Translations under genes and position numbers: made by a program | Shown: in pieces, positions 32,840 through 45,525 of the stretch | Layout of the letters: each line of letters opens with the position of its first letter | How positions within the stretch are numbered: position 1 is the stretch's first letter | The notes under the pieces: model-generated | What the model saw: the letters and a program-made list of their open reading frames with translations, nothing else | What the model was told of the DNA's origin: nothing | The model's database searches: none | Assembly (NCBI GenBank): GCA_963970005.1 | Contig: CAXAMN010022695.1 | Location: forward strand, 1,286,297 to 1,350,296 | Reading direction: 5' to 3' | DNA length: 64,000 bases | From: Durusdinium trenchii | Lineage: Eukaryota; Sar; Dinophyceae; Suessiales; Symbiodiniaceae

Positions 32840-33711
32840 TTACCCGCAAGACTGATCCGTGCCCTCGGTGCGTCGTCTCTTGGCTTCCTCATCAGTTTCA
32901 GCTGGCGGCCGTTTTAGCATGTTTTGAAGCTGAAGCTGTTGATCCTCCGTCAAACTGACACCAAGGGTGTTGATGAATCCAGCAACGGCCGCTGGGACTG
33001 GGTCCGCACCCCCCTGCCTCAGGCAGGCCTGCAAGGTCAGGCTTTGCTGAGTTGACCAAATTCATGTACGAGGTGCTTGTGTCCTGGAGAGAGCGCTGCT
33101 CAGACTCGATGCGGCCCTGGATGGCCTTCATTTCATCCAGAAGATCCTGGTACGCCTTCTTGGTCGAGTCAATCCTCTGCTGAAGTGTGTTCTTCTTGTG
33201 CGAGAGATCCTTCAGCATGGATACATGGGTCTTGAGCTTGGAGGCCACATCCTTCTCAGTGGGCGGGGATGGCTTAGTCAGCTTCTCCACAATTTCCCTC
33301 ACATTGGAGGGGAGTTGAGCCAAATTCTCCATGAGGATGTCCTTCAAGTCCGGCCCCGGAGAAGGAGGGGGGTGGCGATATCCCCAAAGCCTGAAGCTTC
33401 TGTTGCAAAGCTGGGTCTAAAGTGGTCCAAGTAGGGGCCAGTGCCTCAGCCGTGGCTTTCTGGAGCTTGGTCATCTTGGGCGCCTTGCCATTCAAGCCCG
33501 GCGGGGGCGTCACTGGGAGCTGCTGTCGGGGCCCCCTCTGAGGTGAGCGGGATGGCGGAGCCTTCGAGAACCCCTGAGGTGGTCGGGGCCATTGCTCGCC
33601 ACACTTCCGGCAGACAAAGCCTTCCCTCACCTTGTCCGACCAGATCCAGTTGAAGCATCCTCCACCGCCGCATACTTGATAAGCTCTGCACCATTTGCCG
33701 CCAGTAGTCAT
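32840..33711 (-). pseudogene. LINE ORF1 (frameshifted), zinc finger + coiled coil
   Basis: ORF1 spans about 290 codons in three frames. It starts at the first ATG after an in-frame TGA. Frame 1 (33711 to about 33370) has a zinc finger with Cys14, Cys19, Cys34 and Cys37 around a WIW core, then a Pro/Arg-rich linker. Frame 2 (about 33365-33045) is a charged coiled coil (LQQRIDSTKKAYQDLLDE). Frame 3 (about 33034-32840) holds VAGFINTLGVSLTEDQQLQL and a basic tail with KRRR. The first shift lies at a six-C run near 33367-33372, where five C would restore the reading; the second is near 33012-33045. LINE ORF1 proteins bind element RNA; that role is inferred from position and the zinc finger. Confidence 0.8.
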
Positions 33712-33832
33712 GGGTCACCTTGCCCTTTCCGATCAGGCCGAAGAGGGGTACAAGGAAGTAGGCGATCGTGCCGTCGAGCTCTCCCGAGTACTATACCCGG
33801 GCTTGAGGCTAAAACGGCTTGAGCCTTGAGCC
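33712..33832 (-). promoter_or_regulatory. LINE 5'UTR with spliced-leader relics
   Basis: The element begins GGCTCAAGGCTCAAG, then CCGTTTTAGCCTCAAG (33832-33802). GGCTCAAG is the exact 3' octamer of the dinoflagellate spliced leader, and CC-TTTT-GC-TCAAG matches its 3' half with small changes. Three stacked relics imply that the template RNA was trans-spliced, reverse-transcribed, re-integrated and trans-spliced again. The rest of the 121-nt leader (GTATAGTACTCGGGAG and onward) shows no further motif. Confidence 0.75.
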
Positions 33833-33845
33833 GTATATATTCTAG
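33833..33845. repeat. Target-site duplication, LINE 5' side
   Basis: The second copy of GTATATATTCTAG, identical to 26969-26981. Followed by an (AT)n tract (to about 33872), so the element landed in an AT-rich target. Confidence 0.9.
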
Positions 33846-36800
33846 TCTATATATAATATATATATATATATTATCATTGTCATCTATATGATATGTGTTT
33901 GTTGGAAAACAAGAGCATGAGGACTCTTATTACCACCGACCATTACTCCAACATACTCCAAACACATCACTCTTGCTCCTACATCCACTGACGGTCCCAA
34001 AAAAACCTCCAAAGCAACCAACCCCTCAAATAGTCCGTCCCACGCGTCCCAGTCCCCGTGTCCACCATGTGTCCCAAAAGAGAAAGACCAGTGTCGCCCA
34101 AGCTCCACGGTCTTCGTCGGTTTCCGTCGGTCTCCACCCTTTGGAGGTGCCGAGTGGCTGATCTGCTTGAGATCGATGTAGGTGGCTCGAGCCTTCACAG
34201 GCGTCCGCTCGAAGAACTTCCCTGCGACGGAGGGAAGAGAAGTCGGAAGGGGGGCCAGACGGATGGAGTTCTGCCGAGTTGTTGGGCTCTGGGGGTGGAC
34301 CCAAACATGGAAGAGTTTGAATGCCAAACAGGGTGGTGGAAAAGGGGGGTGAAGGTCAGGTGCCAGTCCCATGGGATGTCTGGGATAGGTCTCTGAATAA
34401 GTACAAGTACGTAAACTATCGTAAACTAGTGAGTTGAAGGGCCTGTGGAAATCAAGCTGTCAGTTCATGGTCTGAGCATTCCATCAATAAGTGAAACACA
34501 TTCGACAGTCGGATGGTCTTTCTAAGGAGCCCATGGCGTACGGAACTTGAAGCCCTGGAGGCTCATCGTCCAACTTGGAGGCTCAATTCGCTCATCTGGG
34601 ACCCAGCCATGCTCCGACTGGACCTCTTCAGAGTCGAAGAGATGGGGGAATTGGGAGAAGTTCCACTCATGGCTGCGCTTCGTTGCACTGTGCGCATGGA
34701 AAGTGGAATGTGTTCAAATCCTTTCAGTCACGTATACATCCAGTCTTTGTGTCTCGGAGCCTCGAAACGAGCTCCCTCTATAGTTAATATTGATCCTGTT
34801 CCCACCTTGCTAATTCAGTGGTCCCCAAAAAAAGGTCAACCGGGCGAAGAAACTCTCTAGCAATGGCCTCCAACCTACTAGCGATATGGCCCCGGAATAC
34901 TAAACACAAGCTGGATTGATTCTCAAAAACATGTGATCCGGTCGCGGTGGTGTCGATGACGGGTCACATGATGGGCAGTGTGGGGGACATCCCCATCCCG
35001 GATAGAACTGAATTACCGTGGTCAATTTCTTCTGTTTGTTTCTGCCTCAAAAGGCTTAAGATTTCGAGAAGCTCTCACGAGTGAAGTCCTCATGACAGAT
35101 TCACCCACTAGCACGATGTTAGAACCGTAAATTCTGGTAGTTGTATGTACGTTTCATGCACTGGAAGCAGCTACTATGTCACCCTCCCTTTAGGGTGTAG
35201 GGTGTGACTCACTTTGATGAAATGGTCGGCATTCTTTCCTGGAATGCAAACCACCTCATGTGTGTGGCATCCCACGCGACAACCAATTCGGACAGGCTCG
35301 GCCTAGGCCAGCCTTCTCAAGCATCTCTTTGCCTGACGAGCCGTCGAATCATACCCGGTGGACCAACGGGAGACTCTGCCTGGGGAATAAAATTCCTGAA
35401 GTGATCTGAACATTTGCAGTTTGGAACTAAATGATTGATCTGAATTGACACCATCCAAAAATCGTGCGAGAACGAGAAGAACACTCATGAGTGAGAGTGC
35501 AAGATTTACCATTAGTACCACTGGTTTGATGGAATACATGGCTTGACAGGCTCTAGACATGAATGACGTAATACATCTGATACATCTGTTGTCATCACGT
35601 CTCATCTGACCGTTGGACTGTTGGGACTCCAAAGTCCTCAATTCTCATCCTCTCGGGCTCTACAATTAGTGTATTCTATATATACCTGGTTGGAACCCAA
35701 TATGGCGCCAGCTTGAGATGCTTTACCAAGTGGCTGCTTTGGGAACATCCATTTGTTTCTGGTTGTTTGGGTTTCCAGGTGTCTATATATGTTATATACA
35801 TATAGTTCATACAAGACATACGTGAAATATATTGCAGGTTTTCTCTGCATCCGTTTTTTCAACCTGGAACTGTGCATCGGCACCAGTCTGTCGCTGAGAC
35901 ACTCTTCTCGGTGTCGCTGGCGGAGGGCACCAGTCGGACCGTCTTAAATTCCGTTGGTACCTCAGCAGCGTCGGTGTCGGACAATGGCCCGGGGCCTATT
36001 CGTCGACCAAACAGGGGACATGTCGGACATGAACAAAAAAATAACTCACAAATTTGTTCCAAGTCTTTAAGGGTGCTTGGCAGTTCTCGCGGAAGACTCG
36101 GGTTTCCTTGAAGCGGGTGTGTTTTTTTGGGTTTTTGATGGTTTTGACAACTCCTCCGCCAAGAATGCACTGAGAAGCAACACCCATCTGATTGAGAGAC
36201 TGAGAGACCTCATCGATTCCTAGCCACACGATTCTTGGACCTTGGATAAGTTGGACACGGATGGTTCCCTGATTCAGCTGCTTTCCGATTTGATTGCTGC
36301 ATCTTCATGTTTTTGTTCTAGCTGGAAGGCTTCTTGGGAACGGATTCCAAGAGTGGCAAATGATGCAGAAAAAAAAATTGAAACTCAAACATCTTACCAG
36401 CCGTACCACGTAGCAGCACGATGCCCCCTGATTCCTATCAGCCGTTGGTTTGCAAAAGAGTCTACGTTCGTTCTGGGAAATCCCGACGGTCTTTGGAGTG
36501 TTTCCGAACGTGAGGAGGCTCAGTGAAATCAGGTGAGGCATGACACCAACCCACAGAATACGAGGGGTTACCTAACATGGCACAGTTTCCAAAAAAAATC
36601 GACAGTGCTGCAGATCTTGTGGGCGCCTGCATTCCACCACCCCTGAGAGCTGATATCATCTGTACACTTCTCAAGTGCCAAGTCTTCCTCTGGTCTTACT
36701 GTCAACATGCGCCCCCCAGTTCGGCCATTCTCTGGAAAACCTCCATTAGACCAAAGTTCGGAGTTAACCTGGACGCGAAAAGGAGGTAATATTATCTTGT

Positions 36801-37194
36801 ATATTCACACCGCTTCGCGGTCGAAGCCGCCCGCACAGAGTAAAGGGAACAAAGGGAAAACATACACGCACACATACAGACATAGACATCCATTCATGTA
36901 CAAACAAACATGGGACAAGTGTGTCATTATCACCCTACCGGCTCGGCAGCCATCTGCGCTACTAGCAACTTGTGCTCTCAGTGCAAGGAGGACATGCTAA
37001 CCGGGCTCAAGCGTGTCTCAGTCTGTCTGTCTCGGTGCCTGGTCTCGGTCTGTCAATCCGTCTGTATCGGTCGGGCAGGACACACGGATCTGTCTCGGTC
37101 TCGGTCTGGCCGTTTCGATCTGTCTATCTCGGTCTCGGCACCTTCGGTGTGGGCGGATTTGATGATGAACATTTGTCTCAGGACCTGGTTGACA
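33846..37194. other. Right flank of LINE, mostly non-coding
   Basis: Begins with an (AT)n tract. It holds a minisatellite-related phrase at 34855-34890, the dispersed repeat at 35683-35780 and, at 37015-37145, a degenerate TCTGTCTCGGTCTCGG-type simple repeat. A 162-codon minus frame (33884-34372) is open but shows no motif. Confidence 0.4.
35683..35780. repeat. Dispersed repeat, copy 2 (partner at 17663)
   Basis: Diverged copy of the roughly 100-bp sequence at 17663-17762; shared blocks include CTGGTTGGAA, GCTTGAGATG, TTGTTTCTGGTTG and GGTTTCCAGG in the same order. Confidence 0.55.
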
Positions 37195-37394
37195 TGATCC
37201 GCTTTTTCCCTTCAGAGCCGTGGATCACGTCCCAGCCATTTGGGGCCTCCCGGCGCGCTTGCGTGGAGCGCCTTCACCCCATGGACCACTCGATGAACCC
37301 GTGCCTCGGTGCAGCGAAGCAAGGCGAAGCGAAGCGCTGCGCGACGATGAAGCTTCACCGTTCCGGGGCCTTATCATGGGTACTATGTGTATAG
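37195..37394 (+). CDS. Candidate GC-rich exon, unknown product
   Basis: About 57 codons on the plus strand with roughly three quarters G/C-ending positions: EPWITSQPFGASRRACVER, then PMDHSMNPCLGAAKQGEAK. Upstream in the same frame is simple-repeat sequence (37015-37145), so the exon probably starts near 37200. The frame ends at a TAG at 37392. The minus strand is also open but Ser/Arg-rich and less natural. Family unknown. Confidence 0.35.
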
Positions 37395-39507
37395 TTGTTG
37401 GGTTTGAGTGCCCTGGCCTGTATGGTGCACTCGTTCTCATTCAACAGTCTGGCTGGCAGCGAGGCATGGATGGCGACCCTATTTATACACAAAATGTTCA
37501 AAATGCACTGTAGAGTATGTATAGCAGAAAAGGTTTTTCACCCGGCCAGTACTATAGGACTAGGTGGAATCAACGATTTCGTTGAGGTGCCCAAGAAGCG
37601 TTTCAGCGATTTCCGCAACACAATTCCAAGGATTCTGAGCCTTGAAAGTTGGATTCCAACAATTCCCATCAAACGATTGTGCTTCATCACTCTGATACTG
37701 AAAGGTATTCTCACCTCTTAGTTTCCCAAGGAACAAGGCGGGAGGCCTGAAGACCCTTGCAGCGTGCATGAAAGAATTTGGGTTACGACGATGGGAGTCT
37801 CCAGACTCCGGAAGAGCGTTGAGACAAACATACACTGCCGTTCAACTGAAAGGATCAGACTTGAAAGTGGAACCTGCACCGTGCATCCGATGCACCGGTC
37901 CTCCAGGCTCGGCTCGGTCTGGCTCGGTCGTCAACAGGTCCTCCGAATACCGAACTCGTCGGACCCAACCCCCAAAACCGGGTGTGACCGCCAGATGTGC
38001 AGGAAAGTGTAGTCAAGTTATATGTATATATATATATTATATATATATATATATGTACTTGTTCCAACCCACCAATCACATACCTAGCGTTCCTTGAAGT
38101 TCCATGGTTCTTGGAAGGTCTACTCACTGTGCCCAAAGCACATCCAGTCGCGGCTGGGATCGTGAGTTCTGACATCATATAGATTAACTAACAACAACAT
38201 GGAACATGAGCGATGCTCAGATGCTCAAAACCTTTATATACATGAGCGAGTTTGTGACTTGGGAACTTGTTGACCGCTGCTCACAATGGAATTGTTCGTC
38301 CCAGCAGCTCCATTCGCCCTCCAAGACCATGGCCGCTTCGACCCCGTCGTTGTCGGGTCTCGGGTGGGACGGTCGACCGCCCAGACCGGACCGGACGGTC
38401 GAGAGACCGGGGGAAGGCGGACAGACTTACCGTACGGAGAACAACAACACAACATGTCTGAAGAAAAAACGCATATTTCTTACATATCATATCATATCAT
38501 CATATTTCTATCATATATCATCATATATCTATATAGACCACATTAACACCTACTTATAAAACTATTAGAGTTTATTGATATTGCTGGTCAAAGAGGCAGT
38601 GTCATCATCAGGTGTATCAGGCTTGGTTGATTCAAGGACTTTGAACAATTTCCCTGTAAAGCTGCCTGTGACCACCCAAAAGAAATCGATTGGAAAGCAC
38701 GGCTCTCTGTATCACTTGACGCTCTTGAGTATCTTTGTGAGAAACCGAGAGCTCGGACTGTAGTGCTCTGTTTTTTTTTGGGTAACACGTTGCTACACAT
38801 GACGCAAGCAAAACTTGACTGAGTCTTGACCACTGTATCACTGTATCTTGAATTTATAAGGAACTGTAGAGGTCTACATTTGATATGTCGCTGAAGATGG
38901 CAAGCCAGTCGGCTGTGACATTCAGTGACAGAACAGCATGGTGAGTATTGCAGAGACAAAATGTGTTTTTTCCATCCAATAAAGCCTTCAGGTCGCACCT
39001 GTTGGTTCCTGCTCTTGGCTGCTAGCGGCTGGCTAGTGGTGTAAGCCAACCAGAAATCAGAAAGCCTGACGTGGACCCAACTTCCTGCCTATCCACTTGT
39101 TTACACTAAGTCACTAAGTGTAACACCATTTGGGTGTGTATTGAAATTTCGAGGCCTCTCAAAAACCACCTGGAAGAAGAGAAACAGAACATTGGTTGAG
39201 GGTCTTCCTACTAAATATCCACCCATGGGAGGACGTAACCTCTTGGCCCTGGAGCTACGAACCGTATCGGCTACAAGACGGCCACAGGATCGGCTTCGGA
39301 TGCGTTTTTTTCTCCGAACCGCTACTCTCAACGAGCATTGCTTCCCCTCAAAACATCGTCGAACCCAACACCCAGCTTGGCCATCCCAGCTTGACCCCTC
39401 ACCCCAGCTTCACCAGGGCGCATGGTAAACGTCTGAAGCAGCTGATAGGTTCCCCCTTCACCATCGCCGCTGACGCGGTTGAATGAACCGGTGAACCTCA
39501 ATGCGAG

Positions 39508-39595
39508 ACTGCTACTAGTAGAAATGCCAGGATGCCCTAGTAGCGTCCTTGCTCCTAGTAGGAAGGCCAGGAGCCGCTAGTAGCTTCTTGTTACT
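39508..39595. repeat. CTAGTAG-rich minisatellite relative
   Basis: Repeated CTACTAGTAG / CTAGTAGC / CCTAGTAGG phrases alternating with GCCAGGA. Related to the arrays at 9486-9559 and 51529-51610. Confidence 0.5.
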
Positions 39596-42500
39596 AGTGA
39601 AAGGTCCTACAGCCCACTTGTAATCTTTGTGGTTGTCACGCAAACCGAACTAGAGGAATCACTGAATCGAACGAACCCTCCCATGCACATCCCTGCACAA
39701 AAATGTAAGTTCTGCTGTCGTTCATGCAAACGCGTGTGGGAATGAAGGGAAACCCAGATTTCTACTTCACCTAAGGGGAGCCTAGTGAACACCCTTGTGT
39801 CGCCTGTATCTTTCCAATACAGACTCGATGACATTGACATTGTTTTGGTTCATGTAGATGAACATACTGCATATGTGTTTAAGATACTTTGAACATATTT
39901 GAACCTTTGGCCGAACACGTCTGATTCATAACAATGTCCGTGTCATGCGTGTCATTGCATGTCATGTGTGGGAGTTTGGGTGGGTGTCCAAACACCACAC
40001 ACGTTAGTGAAAATGGTCTGATGCATGCAACACCTATGGTTTGGAATGGGGTTCCTGGTGTCAAACTGTTCAAACATCCTCACCAAGGGGTTCTGTTTGA
40101 AAAGGTTGAAAAAAAACTGACAAATTGTTTCATCAGATCAATCGATCTCCTCCATGGAAAGTTCAACTTATATGTTGCAACGGTATTCACGATCAGTCAA
40201 CGGCTAGGTTATTGGTGAACGCAAACATCGAGATCACTGCCTGTGCCCCATCGTGTAGTCAAAACGAGAGATCCAAATGGTGCGCCAATGACCATACCAA
40301 AAGCCAAGATGCTCCACATCCACAGGTGGCAACGCCTCAACTGAGTTGACCGGCACAATGGCAGTCTCGAACACCAAGCACACTACTGAAAACCAATGTT
40401 TGAATGGATTGATGTTCTTTGGGTTGCTTCTGTTTCAATCTACTTTGCAATCTGGCAGCCATGATGACCTATTTGGCTGACAACTTCTGTAATTAAACAA
40501 ACAAATGCTATGCACGCCATGGCTGGAAAGTGCAGTTCGGTGCAATGAGCCTGGATCTGACCATGTTCTCAGTCATGCCCGGTCTAAGCTGAGCCAGCAT
40601 CATCCACCACCAGGAAGTTACATAAATGATATAATATCCAACAAACATGTTCTCCGGGAATCCGCACCATGAAGGAGACAAAATTCAATCTCCTCAGAGT
40701 GATTGGCAAACTTCGGTTGACCCGCACGCGGCTCCGATGCGCAGGAGTGCGCAGCACCCGCAGAGAGCGCAGGCGAAGAGCGCAGGCCCCAAAGACTCCA
40801 AAAGAGTCGAGACATTGATCGGGGGATTTGAGGCCTCCAATGGTCAGCTCCCCTTTTGAATGACTGCTTGGGCGAGGATTTATGTGACGATAGACTCATT
40901 CATACTTCAAAACATGCAACAAAACTGCCAGGTACTCGGTGTGAGAGAGTGCCAGGCACCGATCAAAAAACACAAACGCCGTGTTTCGGCAACTCAAGTG
41001 GCACTTTGTCCAAATGGAATGCGCCATGGGTCACCTGGGTCACTGCTGGGTGGGCGCCCTTTGTGGCTTGGCTGTATCGAAAGGCCCAAGGATAGGCCCT
41101 ATCCCAGCCGTAAGCCCACCTGATAGGTGTAGGGGGTACCCGCGCAAATGTATGTCTCTGGGATATCTGTATGTATTTGTGGACCTTCTCAAAGGTGCAG
41201 CCAAACCCTGCGAATCGCGACAATGGTTCTGTTCTCCACCACTCTCCGGCGAACCATGGAATCGAATTGAAGTTGGTCCGGAACCCTTACCCACTCGTCA
41301 TTGACCACCTAGTGAGTAAGAACTAAAGGGGGGCTTTGATTGTCGTGACCAGGATGCTTTACTCCATGCAATGCGGTGCAGCGGTCTGATGCGGAAGAAT
41401 TCCAAGATACGAGTGCCAAGTGCTGAAACAAATGCAAAAAAACATATTTGCTTAGCACAACTAAGTACAAGTCAATTAAGAAATACGATACACATTGATA
41501 CACAATGATATACACACACACACTAACAACATGCCCTTATCATCAGTGCCGACCCAAAACAATTCAGCGCCGATAGCCATCGTCCCAGAGTCTGTGGTGG
41601 CCCATTGGGGTCCGGTTTCTTCTTGGCCGCCTTGCCCCCCCATGGAGCCTCAAAGCATCTGAAACGCCGGCGGGGCGGCAGGGAGGTGGACCGTGGAGAG
41701 ATGTGAACAACGAAGATGTACTTCGAGTTCAAAGCATCATGAGGGCAATTGTGGCTGTTTAACCGCTGTTGGTACTTTAGTCTTCTTTTCACCGTCTTCA
41801 TCCAAGATGAGGTCAAGGATCGTGCCAGGTCTCAGTCGAACAACTTGAGACGATCCAGATCGATGAGTCGTTGGGCGGTTGTCTACCCCAACGGCCCCCC
41901 AGTGGCCCCAGTCGATGAAGGTGAGAAGCAAACATCCTCCAACTGGGGATGCCATGTCTGGTGGATTGCCATCTGTGGTGGTCAACTTCCCTGAAGATGC
42001 CGTGTGGTCATACCCTGAAGATGCCGTGCGGGACAGAATCGGCAAACAAAGAACAAAGGCGCACGGACACCCTTAAGATGTGTAGCAGTCTACCATAAAA
42101 TGAGTAGCCACACTGGTGTTGGAAATGGGAGGATACCAGAAAATTGGAGTTTGAAGATGTTGCGGAAACACTCATGCACACCTGGGAGAAAAAACGTAAT
42201 CTATTTCTTAGTTACTTTTCCATGTCCGGATCACACGCCACCCCTCACGCTCTCTCCGATCCTCACGCTCTCTCAAACGTTCTACCTGAGTCTGGCGGCT
42301 CCATTCGACCTTCCAGTCGCCCAAAAAGAGCCTCAGGGTGTCGGAGAGACCGGTGACCGTGACATGCTGTGAGCAACGCCATGGGGAACTCATGGGTTGG
42401 TGGTTTCAACTCATAGTGGGTTCAATCAATCATCCCAAGGTTAAACATTCAAATATCCCGGAGCACCACTCAGAACAATATATCATGCCTGTATAATATT

Positions 42501-43763
42501 GACCCCTGAACAAGAATAAACAGCTAGGTAGTTAGGTGTAGGCAAAAAAAAATACAGTAATCAAATACATACATGGAGTGTACCGGATCTCGTGCGGAAC
42601 ATCTTCGACGGTCGGCCGCCAAACTCAGCTGATCAAGGCGGGCCGACTCGGATGACTGATCCCTCACTTTCGTTCGGATACCATCCAACACCAATACCAT
42701 CCAAGCTAGTAGCGATGGCCGACCACCCTAAACAGAAAGAAACAGCAGTTGCTTTACGTGGAAACCTCCACTTCGCTTGAACCAGCAAACTGCCCAAACA
42801 GCCTCCAACCAGGGCTCCGAACTGATAGCAGTCGTCCGGAGCCTCGGGAAGCTTCTTCACCGCCGTCATCATCTCCTCGGAACGGTTTGGAGTCGGAATG
42901 TCTACTTTTAAATGCATAGCCATAGCTCATTTGGATTAAACAACCTCATTCGGATTGGGGAGTTGACATTGACATATGTTGAACTTTTGAACTATCGCAA
43001 CATATCAACCATATATATGAAACCGTCCCGTGTGGTGTTCTTTTCGCCGAGTCTCGGACCAAAGATCACAAAACCGACGTCAGAAGTCAGGGGGATGAGA
43101 GGACCGAAACAGCCGGTCCTGGTGGCCCCAAACACTCGGTTTGCTCCAGAGATCTGCGACGGATTCAAAGCGAAGGATCAAGAAGTGCTCGAGGAAAGAC
43201 ACACCCAATATAAACTTAAAGTCAACACACCGGGTGTTTGTGGTTTCCTACACGCACGGTTGCACGAGGGAACACTGCCATGGCATGCCATGGCCCTCGG
43301 AGGTAGGTGCAGGGTGGCCCTCGGAGGTGTGCTGGATTCATTCAAGCAAGGGTTGCACATGGGCAAACTCACAACTCAGATTAGCTAGTTAGGAGCACCT
43401 AGCTCCAGAATCCGTTTGTTTTTTCATTGCTCAGCTAGCTCACCAATCAAACAGCACGCGGCACCTCGCCACATCACTACACGGCACTGGACCAGAATAA
43501 TTGCTAGGCTTCTTTTTGGATCATCTTAGAAAGCTTCTGCCCCCCCTCCTGCCCTGCTGCAGGTTGCAGGTATAACTGCGGTATAACCCCAAAACCTCCC
43601 AAAAACCACCAAACACTGATGCATTTTCACCATCTGAGTGATGCGTCACTTCACCGGGCACATCTCCTCTTGATCATCAATATCCGCATCGTTCAGCGGG
43701 TATTCATCACCTGGGTGGCCGATGTTCGTCCTTCAGGGAGGACCAAATGTTTTCAACCTAAAA

Positions 43764-43854
43764 CCTTTAATAGCGATGGCCTCCAACCTTTAATAGCGAT
43801 GGCCTCCAACTGAATAGAAATGATGACCTCCAACCTAGTAGCAATGGCCTCCAA
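43764..43854. repeat. 23-bp tandem array, GATGGCCTCCAA family
   Basis: Two perfect 23-base units (43764-43786 and 43787-43809) containing TAGCGATGGCCTCCAA, followed by two diverged units (to 43854). The consensus recurs at 9517-9559, 34855-34890 and 42705-42722, so the unit is dispersed. Confidence 0.8.
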
Positions 43855-45525
43855 TACAACGCTTGGGTCTGGGGGAGTATTTTCAGTGCAATGCTGAACG
43901 CGATGCCTGGATGCCTGCTTCCAGCGCCCCCCTTTCGGGGTGGGTAAGAACCAAAAGGATCCACCAGTCTTATCTTGAAAGGCTCTGCAAAAGGAGCGCT
44001 CTTTGATGCCTCTGATATATTCTGATATGATATATTTACAGGATCCACTGGTGATCCAGGGGCTGATCCAGTTCAGCAAGAACATGACATGCCAATGTGT
44101 GTATGTGTTGTTTGTTAATCTTACCTAAGTCTTTGAACCTAGCGCCAGACCTAGCGCAACCTTGCATGTTGCTAGCGCGACAAGGTAGCATCTCCAAGTT
44201 AAGCAACATAATACCAAGCGGTGGCCAAGCTATTTCTGAACCTCTGGGAACCTTCCTTACTTAATACATATTACCGGGTTTATCTGAAGTTCGTACTGGG
44301 GGGCTCTCATGGATTCTCTAGTTGGTTTGACCATCGAAATAGCTTTGGACCAGGACTGTTGGCGTTTGGAACTTGAGGGCTTGACGGACTACGCAGAATC
44401 TTTGTGGGGTCTGTGGCTATCTTTTACTCATGTGGAATTCCAAATCTTCTCGGATTCCTAACATTACAAATGGAGTGAGTAGGAGCAGGTCTCAGGTCTG
44501 GGGTGGTGTATTGAGACGAACCACACCACAGTCTGGTCGAATTTGTGGCTGCTGACGCCACACAAGAGGACCGAGTGTGGTGGACACCCAACCTATAAAA
44601 CCACAACGCAAAAGCTGGGCTCGAAGTCTCAATCCACACACTTCACACAAGCTTTTGTGTGAAGTGTGAAGGTGAGATTTTGTATGCCTTTCGTGATTGA
44701 GAGGCTTGTGGTGCGCATGCGTGAAAGCCCTAGCCCTACTGAGAGAGTTCCTCCTGTAGCTCCACGGAAACCTCTTGTTCCCACAGAGTCCAGATTCTAG
44801 AGTACACAAAATTAATGTTTCACAGACATCAGTCCCATCTCCGCTACGGCCAGCTATTCCCATCTATATAATCCAGGGAAGGGTAAACACAAGTTGCCAC
44901 CTTCTTCCCCAAGAGCAACAAAACACAGGACTCCGAATCGTGTGCTCCGTTCTGCTCTGTTGGTCAGTCATCCTAGTCACACCCTGCATTCCAGCCATGA
45001 TTCGATGTGCTGCGAAGGAACAACTAGATCACTAGATCGTCTACTTCCAAATCGGTCTACTTCAAATCAAATGTTCTCTGCCCGGATCTGTAGGCCAGGA
45101 GTTTCCAAGTGGTGAGCTGACTAAACCTACCCAACAAGAAATCGAACCTTCCTGCGCGGAGGAGGAGAGGACTCCACTTCCCCTGAGCTGCCCGAGCAAA
45201 GCTTGAGGACTTGCGACTCCTCCTGCGGTTGAAGAGTTGCTCTGTGTCCAACACTGAAGTTGCTCTGTCTTCCAAGAGGTATTGATGGGTCTTCCATGCC
45301 CCACACTTGGTGGGTTGATGAAGCTGAGCTGACCAGGCTACACATGGCTACGCCGTTACACATCGTTACACCTCCCGGAGTGGAATTTGAGATGTTCTGG
45401 TTTCTTGTCTCTTTGCATGACTCACTGTCACTGACCAAAGTTTTGTCACTGACAAAGTTTTGCGGATGAGAAAACCTCAAAAGTATGAACTGGACATGCT
45501 TCTGGACAAAAACAAACACACAAAC

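Larger units (their letters stand above)
26982..33832 (-). mobile_element. Near full-length LINE with protease domain
   Basis: A non-LTR retrotransposon on the minus strand, 6,851 bp. Order from its 5' end: spliced-leader relics and 5'UTR (33832-33712), ORF1 (33711-32840), a 25-nt gap, ORF2 (32814-27017), a 25-nt 3'UTR and a 10-A tail (26991-26982). A perfect 13-bp target-site duplication flanks it, showing insertion by target-primed reverse transcription with the 5' end complete. ORF1 is broken by two frameshifts and ORF2 by one. Intact duplication and few lesions suggest a fairly recent insertion; assembly errors in homopolymers could mimic some lesions. Confidence 0.92.
37395..45525. other. 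Long mostly non-coding stretch
   Basis: No gene supported. Contents: (AT)n near 38026-38054; a GC-rich patch at 38330-38440 open on both strands, with a GTAAGT on the minus strand; CTAGTAG-type repeats at 39508-39595; a protein-like but unassigned region at 40960-41300 open on both strands; and the 23-bp tandem array at 43764-43854. Confidence 0.35.
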
